64,000 nucleotides of DNA from Diphasiastrum complanatum. Its lineage: Eukaryota > Streptophyta > Lycopodiopsida > Lycopodiales > Lycopodiaceae. The notes below the pieces were generated by a model that saw only the letters and a program-made list of their open reading frames with translations, had not been told where the DNA came from and made no database searches. Positions within the stretch are counted from its first letter, which is position 1. Each line of letters starts with the position of its first letter. The stretch spans positions 29,254,969 to 29,318,968 of the forward strand of contig CM055102.1 of the NCBI GenBank assembly GCA_029204225.1. The letters are read 5' to 3'. The position numbers were made by a program, and so were the translations under genes. This document shows positions 11,601 to 26,000 of the stretch, in pieces.

Positions 11601-14600
11601 TTTCCCAGATCCCAGGCCACTTGAAATCAGTCATTTCTCCATAGTTTTCAATCATTCAAAGCAGAAACAGCTAGTTGGAGGTCAAGCACCCATTGTGATC
11701 AGCCCAGTAGGAACTGAAAGCGTTCCTTTTGGTCAATTAGAGAGGAAGAACAAAGGAGAAGGCACAACCATCACGCCTAGCCCTGTGCATGAGGCCCAAA
11801 AATATTTCTTACTTGGTGCTTCTAAGGTGGGATGTCCCTCCAAAACGCAGATGGTTCAACGCGCAACCAACCAACGAGTGCCACTTCATAGGACCCAGGG
11901 AGATTTAACACCAGCCGTTGAATCTAAGGGGAATTAGGTTCCATATTCATTTCTCAAAGAAAATTTCATTTTTTAGGGTTCTAAGGTTTAAAAAAGAGGA
12001 GTTCTTCATTAAAAATTCCCCCAGTGGAATTTGAGCTGGGTCCCTAAGGGCAGACCGTTAGTTTTCAAACATTGTTCACGATTGGGTTCTTGCAAGAAAA
12101 TGGCCATAAATGAAAAAATAGAGTGATATTGACGTTGGAAAACGCAACACAAGCAGAAATGTTTGTGTACAGGAGCAATCTGTAAGTAATAGGCCATGTG
12201 CTAAGCCAAAAATCTCCAAAAATGGAGCTTGGATGGCAGAAAAAAAGAAATTCTAAGAGCGCAACAAACTCTATGGTGGCAATTTTTTTAGCTTACTTGC
12301 CAATTAAGGCAACTTCTCTTCCTTTCTGACAATGGTTCCCCACAACTTTGTGAGTGTTGTAGAAGCTAGAAGTTTTGACGAAGGACAATAATCAACAATA
12401 TACGGTGACGCTTGCAAAAGGGACAGATACTAAAGTCTGGAACACGATAATTCTAAAACTACACTTTTGATGCAAAATTGCATCAAGCAGACACACTTCC
12501 ATGTACTGAATCTCAATAGGACTAATGTGACTCTAAAATATAATGGTTCTTTAAAAATACACTAGAGAATTGTGTATTTTATGATGTTCATAATGATCCG
12601 AAGGTTTCCATTTTAGGCGAGAAAGATAATCCAACTTGTATTGCGCATTTGAAAATAGAAAAGTTCTCAAAAGTTTTGAGTATAATGAAATTCAAATATT
12701 GCCGAAGTTGGAAGGTACATTTCAGTGCTATTGAATCTTGTAGCAATAATTTATACCTAAGATTGCCTCAAATTTTCAATTCTCATGGTGGGCATTATGG
12801 CTCACTAGGTGCTCTGATTTGTCTTGAAAAAATTATATAAGGCCTCATGGACAGTGATCTACCTCCCTCTCTCCTTTGCTGAGCTCTATATGCTTGCTTT
12901 CCTCTCTTGCTACTGCGATTTCCAGCTTGGCTTCTCTTACTGAGGAGCTGTGGTTTCCAGCTTGTTACACTGCTTCTTTACGGGTGTAGAGGGCAATTTA
13001 CAGGTATGTTTCTCCCTATAGACCAGCGATCTGCCTCCATGGATGCTTGGGGATCTTTTGGTGCTTATTCTGAAGCATGTTTTACTGTTTTGAATGCATA
13101 TTCTTGACAGCTTTACTGCTCTTTAATTGTAGCAGAACGAATACCGTTTACAAGTGTAGCATTTACTCAGCAATAGTACACTTATTACTTTCAAATTAGT
13201 GCCCATTTATTCATAGAATCTAAGTGATTCTCAAACTTGGAGTAGACTAATCTTATTAGTACTCACAAAATAACCAAACTCAAGAGGAAGAAGAGGAATC
13301 ACAAGAACAGTGAACTGAATTGATCTGAATTGATAATGAAGGAGGGCGCCCATCTGCTCTTATAGAGATTGGACATGCTTTAAGGCAAAAGCTATTTGCC
13401 TACCATACCATTTGGTAAAAGCAACTATGCTAATTACAAAGTCTACAAAATAGCAATCTATGCTAGCATGATTATAAAATAGTATTCTATACTATTCTAG
13501 CAAAATTGGTACTAACTTAGGTACCTAGCCAATCTTAGACTTTGACTTATACTAAAAATAAGAATAGGCCTTTGAACTAGCTCGTTGGCCTCTACAATTA
13601 ATTAATTAACCATTAATTCTAACACTCCCCCTTAATGGATAATAGATTATCAATTACACCTAGGAGTGTCCTAAACTTCTCAAACTTTTCACGACCAAGT
13701 CCTTTTGTGAAGATATCTGCAACTTGATCATTGGTGTCACAGTAGATCAACTCTACTTCACCACTCTGCAACTTTTCTGGTATTAAATGCTGCTAAACTT
13801 CAATATGCTTTGTCCTGCTATGAAACACCGGATTTTTCGCAAGCTGAATGCAACCCTGATTGTCACACCAAAGTACTATAGGTTCAACGTGTTCTATATG
13901 AAGATCTTTTAGAATCCTTCGTAACCAAATTGCTTCACAAAGTCGCTGATGTAGTAGCCCTATACTCTGCCTCTGTAGAAGATAAAGCAATCATTGGTTG
14001 CTTTTTACTACTTCTAGATATAGCTCCAGTTCCAAGACTAAATGTATATCCTGTAGTCGATCTTCTATCTTCTGCATTTCCTGCCCAGTCAGCATCAACA
14101 AAACCCTCAAGTTTTATGTATGTTCCTTTACCATAATAAATGCCATACCTGAGTGTCCCTTTGACATAACGCAAAATCCTCTTTGTTGCTTTCCAATGAC
14201 AAACTTTTGGTAAAGACATGAATTGTCCATACCCACTGCATATGAAATGTCTGGTCGAGTAGTCGCTAGATAAATCAGACTACCTACAAGCTGCCTATAA
14301 AGTGTTTCATTCACACTTTCAGAATTCTCCTTTTTTGTAAGCTTTACACCTAAATCATAAGACGTAGTAATGGGCTTACAATCAAGCATGTTAAACTTCT
14401 TGAGTAATTCTCTTGCATACTTTGCTTGTGATATGAAAAGATTTTCCTTTGACCTCCAAACTTCAATACCCAAACAATACTGAAGACTCTCAAAATCTTT
14501 CATATCAAACTCCTGTGAAAGATTGTTCTTTATCTTCTCTATTAGTGACTTATTTGATATTGTGATAATAAGATCATCTACATAGAGAACAATAATGACT

Positions 14601-17290
14601 ATGTCATCTGAATCTTTCATAATATATAGTGTTGACTCTGACATGCTTTTATGAAAATTCTGCTTCAAAAAATAATTGTTGATGCGTGTACCATGCTCTA
14701 AGCGCTTGTTTCAACCCATATAATGCTTTCTTTAACTTGCAAACCAAGTGCTCCTTGTCTTCAACCTCATAACCCTAAGGTTGCTCCAGATAAACCTCCT
14801 CTTCAAGGTAACCGTTCAAGAAAGCACTCTTGACATCCATTTGTTGAATATCCCATCCAAAATGAGATGCAATCGCCAAAACACTCCTCAAAGTATTCAT
14901 TTTAGCAACAGGTGCGAAAGTATCTTCGTAGTCAATTCCTTCCCTCTGAGCATATTCTTTGGCTACTAATCTGGCTTTATACTTATCTATAGAACCATTA
15001 GACTTAAACTTGGTTCTATAAATCCACTTGCAACCAATCGGTTTCTTACCAACTAGAAGCTCGTTTTTCATAATAGAACTGTACTCCTCATCCATAGCAG
15101 TCTTCCAAACTTGTTCCTTAGCAACATCTTCATAAAATAAGGTATCCTTTTCTTTTGCTCTGCAAGCTTCTTCCTGCACTCAAAAGCAAAGTAATTGCAA
15201 TTCCCCTTCCTTCAAGGTGTGGAAGAAGTATTCGAGGAGGATTGCGCTTCTGACATCTGCAAGTTCTCCATTCCTTGCTCAAGTGTTTGTGGTGCTCCTT
15301 TGTTCTTGCCTTTACCTTTCTTCTTATCCTTGGCTGGATTTTGCTTCTTCTTAGAAGCAAAGGCATGCTCCTGGAAATCTTCCCTCTTGGAGAGATTAAC
15401 TCTCCTCATCTCCTCCTGTAACAAGAGGCCATAGCCTTCTTCATAGGTAGGGATCTTCTCTCTCACAGATATCATCATCACAAAGTTCTGATAAGCATAT
15501 GACAAGCTATTCAGAACTATTGGCACCAAGTCTTTGTCAGCAATAGACTCTCCAAGCACAAAAAGCTGATATCTAAGATCCTGAATCTTAGTAAGATGAT
15601 CAGTAACTGTCTCCCCTGTCTCCATTCTGAGAGTATACAACTTGTTCTTCAAGTAGAGAAACCTAGTTGTACTTGTTGTCTCATACAATGCACAAAGAAT
15701 GTGCCATGCATCCACAGGCCCTTTGGCTGACCTGATTAGAGGAATCACATTATCCCTCACTGACATGTTGATGCTCATGTGTGCATTTTCCCCTCTCTTG
15801 ATATAGTCCTTGAGTTCAAGTTCAAATGTTGGAACAACCTCCTCACCTGTCACAAGCTTCCAACATTCTTTGTCTTCAAGAACGTTCTTGATCTTGAATT
15901 TCCATATGCTAAAGTTAGTGCCATCAAGTCGGCTGGCTTCACTCAGCATGCTCTCTGACATAGCTATAAAACACAAAAGGCAAACTGGGGTTTTCACCCA
16001 ACTAGGGTATACAGCCACTTGCTCAATAGCCCTTAGCTTCTGGATTTGAAACTATCCCCCTGTATGGCTATCCTAGCCCTTGTCCACGATCCACTCAAAA
16101 CTTTCACTGAAGTCCCACTATAGAAAGCGCCCTCCTACAGTCATGGCTGTCCAAAAAGACTCAAAAAATTGTCCCAAATTAGAAACTTTTTGGCTCCCTG
16201 TACTCCCCTTGCCAACAATACTCCAACCATGCAGATAGCACAGAGATCAGATGCCCCTACAAAAAGGGCTCCCTCCTCAAAGGTAAGCTGCTCTCCAGGA
16301 ATGGCAGGAATCTGATCAAAAATAGGTCCAAGCTTTCACCACAGCACAGGCAACATAACCTACTCTGATACCATGACAAATTCCAAGGCCTAGCTATGGA
16401 GTATCATAACAGCATAGTAAGCACACTATGAAAGCTTGAAAAAACCAGCTATGGAGTAGAACACAAAAGCAAGAGAGAGAGGACTTCAAAGCTCACACAA
16501 CTCGAATGATTATTCAACGAGTAGTAGGGCGTGGAAACCGCTCCAAGCTTTGGGCTACATTTAGCATGTAATGTATAGAGGTGGTGTCTTGTTAATTCTA
16601 GCTCTAGAACCCACATGGGTCCTCAACCTACTTGTTATTACTTGCCTAATTGGCACAAGTGGGGTGTACTATGTACATAAATGTTTTACCCCCATGTCTT
16701 ATGCACAACTTACAAGTTACAAGTATACAAGCCTTAAGGGGCAAAATAGACATTTATTTCAACACATTCATGGCGGCATTTGGATCAAGATGTTACAAAT
16801 GTACCCTAATACCGACATCTATGTCAAAACTAGACCCATTCCACTCTGGTAAATGATTACGACTGCTTCTTTGAGGCTGTAATACTATCGTATGGTGATG
16901 ATAAGGTTTCTTGCCTAAGTGCTGATCAGTATGGCCTTTATTCTGATACAGTGTTACTAGGGCAAGACCTATTACGAGTAAAATAATCGGTACAGAAGAT
17001 TGGACTATTTATGATACATTTCATTTAAGCTTTTATGTAGCGAATCTTGTTTCGGACATGGATAACAACTTATGCTCAATTATGACACTTGTCTTCCTCA
17101 CTGTACTAATTCATGCGGTTTTGTTGGTAATATGGTGGCGGGTAACAGTTGAATGTCCTAAAACTTGCTTCACTTTATGGTGCTTTTGTACTGTAAGACT
17201 ATCTTTAGCTTCTTAATACCTTGTTATGCTATAAAACAAAGGGTTAAAAAGGTTTGGTCTTGACTTGTCAAGAGGAACTATGTGAAATCT

Positions 17291-17322
<32 letters not shown>

Positions 17323-19831
17323 GGTCGTTTTTGGATTTTCCAAGCTGTTTTTGGATTTTCCAACCAATCTCTACGTCGTTTTTGGATTTCCCAGCTATTT
17401 TAGAAGTCGTTTTTGGATTTCCCAGCCAATTTCGAAGCTGTTTTTGGATTTTCCAGCCTATATCTAGGTTGTTTTTAGATTTCTCAGCCATTTTCTAGGT
17501 CATTTTTGGATTTTCCAGCCATTTTCCAAGCTGTTTTTGGATTTTCCAGCCAATTTCTAGGTCGTTTTTGGATTTCCCAGCTATTTTATAAGTCATTTTT
17601 GGATTTTTCCAGCCGATTTCTAGGTCATTTTTGGATTTCCCGGCCATTTTCCAAGCTGTTTTTGGATTTTCCAGCCTATATCTAGCTCGTTTTTGGATTT
17701 CCCAGCCATTTTCCGGGTCACTTTTGGATTTTTCATCCATACCCTGCTCTTCCTCCGTTGCATTTTTTCTATCTCACGGCTCCAGGTTTAGAGTTGTGCA
17801 TAAAGCGGGCTAAGAGCTGCATGTCGAAAAACCCTCGAAAACGTCCTCGCACTTTGGAGACACCGACCACCAATCAATACGCTTCTATAAGTGCTCAGCC
17901 ATCAGTGGTTGTCGCTTCATCCTCAGCGCATATGGGGAACACCACCCACACACACCTATGCTCACCACGCCACTCCGGAGAACATCTCCTCCTTGAATGA
18001 ATACATCTCTAAGCAATCTGCAAATGTTCTCTCTCAACTTACTGAACTACGTGCGGATCTACTTACCAAGGCTGCCAAGATTGATGCCCAGCAGGCTGAA
18101 ATCACTTCTCTTCGTGCGGAGCTTGGTGCTTTGCAGGGCAACATCATCCCCAACATCACAAGTAAAGTTGAGGATGCTAAAGCTTCTATCGTTAAGATCC
18201 ACCACCTGAGAGTGCTAGTCACATCCATGTGCTTGAACAACGTCTTCATGAAACTGTGGAACATGTCCGGAAGATCCCTCCTCTCGAGAAAGAGGTCCGT
18301 GGTAGAACAACAATGCTGAGATGATATGAAGTTAAACTTGCGGTTGCAGGATCTTCCTACCGAGGGTACAACATTGCATCAGATTACATATTTGTTTACA
18401 TGGCGCATGGGACTATCTCTTCCAGGCATCCAGTACGCTTGGCGACTCAAGACTAATCCCAAGGTTTTATTTGTCAAATTCAAAACTCTACAAAACAGGC
18501 AGGCGGTTCTTCAGGCACGTCGCACTCTCTGCGGCTCTCACGTTTACATTGATGATGATCTTACTCACTGCCAATGGTTACAGCGCAAATCCATCAGCGG
18601 GTGGTCTTCACAAATGGCGGCCCGCAGTTTTGCTTCGGAGACATCTTCTTCGTGCTTCCGGAGGTGTCGCGTGTCTGTATCAATCTCTCCATACTCCTTT
18701 TGTTCGCATGCTTTCTTCGGATAGTTATGGTAGATTCTTGTGGCTTTCTCTCGATGCTTGTTTTTTGGGATTGGATAGAGATTTGTATGTCGCAGTCCGC
18801 TACTTTGCTCCTCATACTTCGGTGTTTACGGATTTGGGAGGAGATCCATTTCAGACCCTTGCCAGTGATATTGCTCGCCTTTCCATATGTGGTTACATCT
18901 TGCTTGTTGGAGACTTTAATGCTCGTACAAGTACCAGCCAAATTCACTTTTATGAGGATGTGCTTTGCCTTTGACCCCTGGATACGTCTTACGCACGCTC
19001 GTCGGTGGATTCAGCAGCTAGTGTCATCACACTTGGGGAGCAGGAGCAGCTTTTACTGTTGGCACAGGCACACAGGCTCATTTTCCTCAACGGTCTTCCT
19101 CAATGGCCTCTTCCTCTAGGTATACATGCCATCCTTTTGGCGGCGGACACAGTGTTGTCGATTATTTATTGCATCACCTGCTCTGCTTCCCCACTTGCAA
19201 TCTTTCACTATTTCTCCCTCAGTTCTTTCTGACCACTCTATGTTGTACCTTTCCTTTGCCCCTCACCTTCACCAACCTTCTTGTCCCTCCATTTCGCACC
19301 CCCAACCTCCTTTTTCTCGTATACCTCCCCATAAACGCCAGAACTACATTGACTGTGTCTCACGTGCCCAAATCACCCTTTTCCTCGAATCTCTCGACCC
19401 AAGCCTCCTTTCTCACCACCTCTCTCACCATTGCTGCTGCAGTCGTCGCCCCTCCCCCCCTCCACAGCTTTGCTCATCACAGGACACATAATAAATGGTA
19501 TGACAAATCTTGCTCTTCCTTCCAAACCTATCTCAAGTACGTCCAATCCGTTTCACCTTTGCTCTCTAAGCTCTTCCCTGGTTGAAAAACAGTAGCGCAC
19601 ATTTCTACACCGCAAGAAAGCTGTATACAATACGACCCGCTCAGCCCGACTACTTCACAACTTACACTCAGCCTCCTCCGCTGCCTTGCAAGGTTGCATC
19701 GAATCGCGGTTCGAACCGCCTTTTACGGTCGAACCATCGAATCGTTCGGACCCAGTTCGAATCGTTCGAATCACTCAAACCGTCTAGCCCTAAAACGATT
19801 CCATCGGGATTTGGCCCTCGGGATTCTGTTC

Positions 19832-19912
<81 letters not shown>

Positions 19913-20009
19913 AGGGGGGGGGAGGGGGGGTGGGTGTGCACTCAGGAGTCAGCACTCTGTGTGCACTGTGCATTTGCCATTCAGATTGTGTGTGTGTGTG
20001 CTCAGTGCG

Positions 20010-20071
<62 letters not shown>

Positions 20072-23000
20072 AAATGGTGTGATTTTGTGTGTGTGTGTGT
20101 GTGTGAGTGATTGTGTGATATTGTGTGTGTGTGCACTGTGTGTGTGTGTGTCTCCACTGTCTTTTGATGTGTACAGTGTGTGTGAGTGAATCAGTGAGTG
20201 TGTGTGAGAGAGAGTGTGTGTGTGTGTGATATTATGATATTGTGTGTGTGTGTGTGTGTGACATGTGTGCATTGTGTGTGTGTGTGTGTGAGTTTTGAGA
20301 TGTGTGCACACTGCACTGTGAGTTTACTGTTTGTGTGAGGCTTGAGCACTGAGATTGTGTGTGTGTGTGGGTAGTGGGCATTGTGACATGGGTGTGGGAC
20401 CTGGGTAGCTACTTAGTTAGAAGTTAGAAGTTAGAACTTAGAAGTTAGGAGTTAGTGACTAGTCTGAGTTAGTAGTTACTAGTTAGTACTAAGTAGTTAC
20501 TAGATAGTAGAGTCTAGTTAGAACTTAGAACTTAGAAGTTAGAACTTAGAGAGATCTGTAGACTGTCACCTGTGAGAGAGAGAGAGAGAGAGAGAGAGGG
20601 CCACCATGCCGAGGGATAGGGATCCCTTGTGGGATCACGTCACCATCGCTGCGGCCTATGGCACATCGGGCACGAAGAGATGGACTTGCAGATACTATCA
20701 CCAGTCTTACACTGGAGGGCCCACACGCATCAGGGCACATTTGTTACGTTTGAGGGGGTACGAGATTGCCCCTTGCCCATGTGCAGGGCACCCTGGCGCT
20801 CAAAGGACACTTGACTTAGTAAAAAGGAACTTTTACTGGCCAAATTTAAAAGTCAGGTAGAGGCATATGTTCGCAAGTGTGCGCAATGCCAAGTTAACAA
20901 AGCTAAAAGACTTAAGGCAACTGGTTTGTTAATGCCCTTGGAAATTCCCGAAAGAAAGTGGGAAAGCATTTCCATGGACTTTGTCGTTGGGCTACCTCGG
21001 ACAGGGAAGCAAAATGATGCCATTTGGGTAATAGTTGACAGGTTAACTAAAATGGCGCAGTTCATACCAACCAAGCAGTCTGTCAAAGCTTCTAAACTTG
21101 CACAGCTTTTCATGGAAAAGTTGTTCATGTTGTTTGGTTTGCCGAATGACATTGTTAGTGATCGAGATCCAAAGGTCACTGGCAAATTTTGGCAAGCGGT
21201 CTTTGAGAAGTTAGAGACCACTCTAAGTTTGAGGTCATCAGATCATCCTGAATCGGATGGTCAGACAGAGAGGACAAACCAGTCTATGGAAGATATGCTT
21301 TGGGCATATGTTTCCAGAAGACAGTCAGATTGGGAAAGGTACCTTCCAATCATTGAGTTTGCGTATAATAGCGCAAAGCACTCAGCGACGGGTTTTAGTC
21401 CATTTTCTCTGATGTATGGTTTGCAGCCTAGGGCTCCCATTTTAGTGGGCCTCAAAGGCCTCAAGGTTAAAGCAGCAGTAGATTTTCCTGCATGATATGC
21501 AAGAAATGTTGCTTGTTGCTCGCGAAAACGTAAAAACGGCTCAGGATAGAGCCCAATTTTACGCTAATCAAAAGCGACAACCTAGGGTCTATGAGGAGGG
21601 GGCTTGGGTATATCTTAGAATTCCAAAAGATTCTAAGGTACTAAGGACTGGGAAATGTCCTAAGTTATCAACTCGTTACGCAGGGCCATTCTGTATAGTA
21701 AAGAAACTCCATCGGAATGCGTACCAGCTAGAACTTCCTCAAGATTGTAAGGTACATCCAGTTTTTCACATTAGTCGTTTAAAGGAACGACTTGGTGGAA
21801 AGGATGACTTAATGCCTCAGGAGGATTTAGTTCAGCTGGAGGACCTATCATCCTTTGTTCCTACTGAACCACAGGCCATTGTTGATGTACGTCAACGTGG
21901 GCTCAAAAACCGGCAGGTAACTGAGTACTTGGTTCGTTGGAAAGGAAGTTCCGAGGACGATGATACTTGGGAGAAGGAACGTGACCTTAAACTGAGATTC
22001 CCTGGATTCCTTCCTTAGATAAGGAATTTTTTAAGGAAGAGGGAATGTTAGGGACCCAACTCCCTTGGGTCCCAAACCCAGACTTGAGACCAGACGATGA
22101 CTGGGCCTGTAGACTTGACCGGTGACTCGTGAACCTGCATGGTTGCCACGTGTCATGATCCAGGAGTGCACATGGCTTGGAGTCTCTCTCCTTGGAGGTA
22201 TACAAGGGGAGGAGGACTCATTTGCCATCCATTCTGTCTACCTAGGAGGAGGTGGATGGAGAGCGTGTGCACGGCCAGGATGTGTTGCTAGCGTGAGGCA
22301 GGAGATGGTTGAGAGCCTAGGCGATGGTATGGGACGCCATCTGGGATGGAGGTCGGATCCAGCTTGAAACGGTCAAAGGCCAGGGCACGGTGGGTGGACC
22401 CGGATTAGGTCCTATGGCGGGGTGGAACGTGAATCGTTCGGTCTCTTGTGGTTAACCGGCACCTGGAGGTTTGCAGTAAGTAAGATTGTAGCAATAACCT
22501 GCTGGATGAGCTTCAGATTTTCAGGCAGGAGACCTTGGAGTTCGCCACTGGCCCGGCGCTTTTTAGAGAGGGTAATAAACTGACCATGTGGCATGGTCCA
22601 TTACAGTTTAAACTTGTTACTTCGCATTTTACTGCACAGTTAGTCAATCATATTGTAACTTGTTGGAACTTGGAACTTGGTTGCATCTTGCAAGTTGCTA
22701 GTAGTAAGTACTAACTGACCCTTGAACTATGATTCAAGACCAGCTACGTCCCGTGTCATGGTGGTCGAAGTTTGGGGTTGATGTCCCCAAATTGCGTCGC
22801 CTTGCCATCAGGATTCTCTCACAGGACTGCACTGCAGTCGCTTGTGAGAGGAACTGGAGTGTCCATTCCATGATTCACACGAAGAAGAGGAATCGACTAT
22901 CATCAGCGCAGTTGGAAAGGTTGGTGTACGTACACGCCAACCTGAGACTTTTGGGTAGACTCCAGACCACCGCAGAGCCTATCCAGGTAACTTGTACACC

Positions 23001-26000
23001 ATAAATTATAATTTCTAAATTCTAACATGTGATCCATCATCCCAGGTGGCAGGACCCAGTTGGCAATTAGTAGATACATGATAGTAGATACTAGACTGTA
23101 CTATGTAGCTAAATTTCAACTTTTGTCGGAACTCGGCCCTCCAAATTTTGTTAAATTGTCTTGATTTCAATGTGCATTGTGACATGTGAGTAGGTTAATC
23201 CCGATCTGATCGATGTGGCAAAGGTTCCAGAGTTGCCACCGAGAGACCAGTCAGAGGAGGACGTGTACGCATTCTTCCATGAGGAGGCCATGCAGAGTGC
23301 AGGTGAGAAATTAGGATTGTCTAAGTAGTAAGGTGACAGGTCTTGAATTAAATTTTCGAAGTTTGTCACTAATTATCGTAAATTGTAATTTACTAACTTG
23401 CAGGCAATAACACATTTGTCCCTCTTTGTGTGCATTGTGCAGGGCCTGTCACTCGAGCAGAGCGTAGGAGGAGGGCAGGAGAGGCTAGCAGCTCCCATGC
23501 TCATAGCCCCGAGGACGAGCCTGAGTCTGAGTCTGAGGCATCGTCAGGGTCAGAGTTCTCAGAGGAGGAGTATGAGGATGAGGAGTCCGAGGAGGGCAGG
23601 GATGAGGATGAGGGGCATCATACCTCTGCCTTTGATGAGGATTTCGCAGATGAGCCTACCACTCGAGAGGCCACAGCAGGCTCCACAGTACCACCAGCGA
23701 GTGGGAGGAGACTCGGGCGTAGGAGAGCTTAGAGTGCTCACTGCAGCCTGGGCCCTGCTCAGTGCTCATTGATGTCAGTCTTCAGATGATTGTAGTATGT
23801 ACATTAGATCATTGTAGTTACTAGTTACTAGTCTGTAGATGACACTACAATGTTCATGTCACTAGATGAGCATTGACTCTTGAGATGTTTAATATTTACA
23901 CTGTAAAGTGTAGTATGACATATGTACACATCATGATTTATCATCAGACACATCGCGCGTTACATTGGTGACCGGACTCATGAGGCACCTGGCATTTGTA
24001 TTTACTATTTTGTTATGAATCATGATTCATGAATCATGATATATTATGGATTCTAGAATCTAGTTTCAAGTTTCAAGTTTCTGATTCCTGAAGTTCAGTT
24101 TTAACTTTTACCTGTAGTATGTACTATGTAGTCTGTAACCTGTTTAAGTTTTAACTGTAGTTACTGGCAACTGCTAACTAGTATGTACTATGTAGTCTGT
24201 TTAAACTTGGGTCATGACTCATAATGTCATTCTAATTTCTGTAAATTATGTTTTGAAAATTGAATCTTGATACGACAGGTCATACCGTCACAAGAGCTTA
24301 GAGATCTGATTATCCTGAATTCTGATATCTGTAAATTTAGAGGAAGATTGAAATTGTTTAGCTATTTAAATTTAAGTATCTGTACTATCAGTGAATGTTT
24401 GACTGTTTTTTTGAAGAATTGAAAACAAAAAGGTTCGAACAATTTTCCGATTCGAACCTAGCCTGGCGGTTTGAACCTCAAAGAATCGGTTCGAACCGGC
24501 CGGTTCGAATCGACCTGTTTGAATCGGGATGCAACCTTGTTGCCTTGTGGAGGGCTTTTCTTCCTAAGTCTCGCACCATTCCTCCCATCCCTCTCCAGTC
24601 CTGGATTGATCATGCGACCCACCTCTATACCACCCAACACCCCCCACTCCTTGTCTCCACGCCCACTTCATTGTGACCTTTTCGATCCCCATATCGTTGA
24701 AGATGTTATTCGTCAGCTCCACAACCACCGTTCTCTTGATGTCAATTTCCTTTCTGCTGAACTCATCAAACTCGTGGCCCAACTTGCTTCCCCTCTTCTC
24801 GCACATTGCTTCAATCGCTCTGTTACTGATGGTCTTCCTACGTCCTGGGAAACCAACCTCCTTGGCCCCATTTTGAAAAAAGGCGATGCAATGCAAGTTG
24901 ACAACTATCGAACCATCGTGATCAGCCGCACTGTAACTAAAGTCTTTGGCACCGTCCTTCATCGCATGCTTTCTATGGAGGCTGAATCACGTGGACTCTA
25001 TGCTACGTGACAGGCGGGATTTCGCCGCAGTTACTTACTGCACGCTTGATCATGTGCTCACCCTACGTAGCATTGTTGAAGAAGCCAAACTTGCGGACCG
25101 CAAAGTTTTTGCTTGCTTCGTCGACCTGCAAAAAGCTTTTGATTCAGTGCCCCGAGATTTTCTTCTTCGCAGGTTACGGCAACTTCATATTCCTAACTCT
25201 ATACTTGCAACGATTATTACCTTGTATGAGAGGGTTCTAGCAAGAATTCGGCAAGGGTCTAATTTGTTTGCTCCTATCTGCAACACTATTGGTGTTAAGC
25301 AAGGTTGTCCCTTGTCCACTACTCTATTTGCCTTGTATGTAGATGATTTGGAGCACCTTATCCGTGAAGAAGGTGGGGAAGGTTGTCCACTTGCTCACTT
25401 GATTATTCCTATCCTTCTTTATGATGATGACATTGTTCTTCTTTCTTCTTCCCCGACTGGTCTGTAGCGTCACTTACATGTCTTACATCAATTTTGTAAC
25501 TTATGGGGCCTATCTGTCAACCTAGGGAGAACTAAGGTTGAGATTGTCACTCCTCTAACTACTTGGGAGTCTTATTCACGGCACCAACTCCACTTCCTGA
25601 CCGCGCCACATTTATTACCAGACACACTTTCTTTCCCTTGATCCAGCCGGTTTACCTCTACCCCCGCTGTATCTCTCACAGTCACTCTCATACGGCTTGC
25701 GTTACCGCATTGGACAGCTATGCACCTCTTCCCATCAGCTTGTTGTTGAGACTGGTCGCTGCTGGAACATCCCGCGTGAGCATAGATTATGTCGCCTCTG
25801 TTCTATGGGTGAGCTTGAAGATGAGGCAAACTTCTTACTTTGATGCCCAGTTTATTATGAGATCTGTGGTCGATATTATTGTCTTTATCGGGATGGGGTC
25901 CACATACACTTACCAGTTTTTTCTCTATCCTGATGCTCGGTGTTTGGGGCTTCTTATCCGTGAGATGCGTTTACTTCGTCAGTCATTTTTGCCTCCGCAC

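Larger units (their letters stand above)
13238..16826 (-). mobile_element. Internally deleted copia retrotransposon with mismatched ends
   Basis: In minus-strand order: an LTR-like end (16826-16374), a primer-binding site (16373-16362, tggtatcagagt), gag (15961-15212), reverse transcriptase and RNase H (15179-13793), a polypurine tract near 13635-13624, and a 3' LTR (13623-13238). Protease and integrase are missing between gag and reverse transcriptase. The two LTR-like ends are not similar to each other. AAACT nevertheless flanks both outer borders (13233-13237 and 16827-16831). The 3' LTR is related to the one at 41510-41924. The body carries several frameshifts and stops, so it is inactive. 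Confidence 0.75.
20779..22490 (+). mobile_element. 5'-truncated gypsy chromovirus
   Basis: It starts abruptly inside the integrase zinc-finger region and runs through the chromodomain, a polypurine tract (gaagaggga) and a 3' LTR (22046-22490). It lacks 5' LTR, gag, protease and reverse transcriptase. It is very similar to the fuller copy at 28823-33043. Together with the missing middle of the surrounding hAT transposase, this suggests one deletion removed hAT and gypsy sequence at once. Confidence 0.85.
19689..24539 (+). mobile_element. hAT transposon inserted in the LINE
   Basis: The left end reads caaggttgcatc and the right end, reverse complemented, also caaggttgcatc. Target duplications ctgccttg (19681-19688) and ttgccttg (24540-24547) match at 7 of 8 positions. 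Both subterminal regions are rich in ggttcgaa and gaatcg motifs. It encodes a split hAT transposase: a BED finger at 20606-20778 and C-terminal exons at 22498-23732. The catalytic middle is missing, replaced by a 5'-truncated gypsy element (20779-22490). The interior also holds long GA and GT microsatellites (19834-20300). Confidence 0.82.

Noticed and set aside
11431..11937. 168-codon plus-strand ORF in intron 3
   Set aside because: No recognisable domain, no repeated copy in the window, and no splice or context support. Chance remains likely.
17213..17740. Minus-strand ORFs encoding a repetitive [18 protein letters not shown] protein
   Set aside because: They are the translation of the 31-bp minisatellite. 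The unit is not a multiple of three in a way that conserves one peptide, and there is no other coding evidence.
17322..17740. CRISPR-like array of ~31-bp repeats
   Set aside because: Units are contiguous with no unique spacers, in plant nuclear DNA.
20412..20550. Interstitial telomere-like array of ttagaa repeats
   Set aside because: The unit is not TTTAGGG, spacing is irregular, and it lies inside a hAT element.
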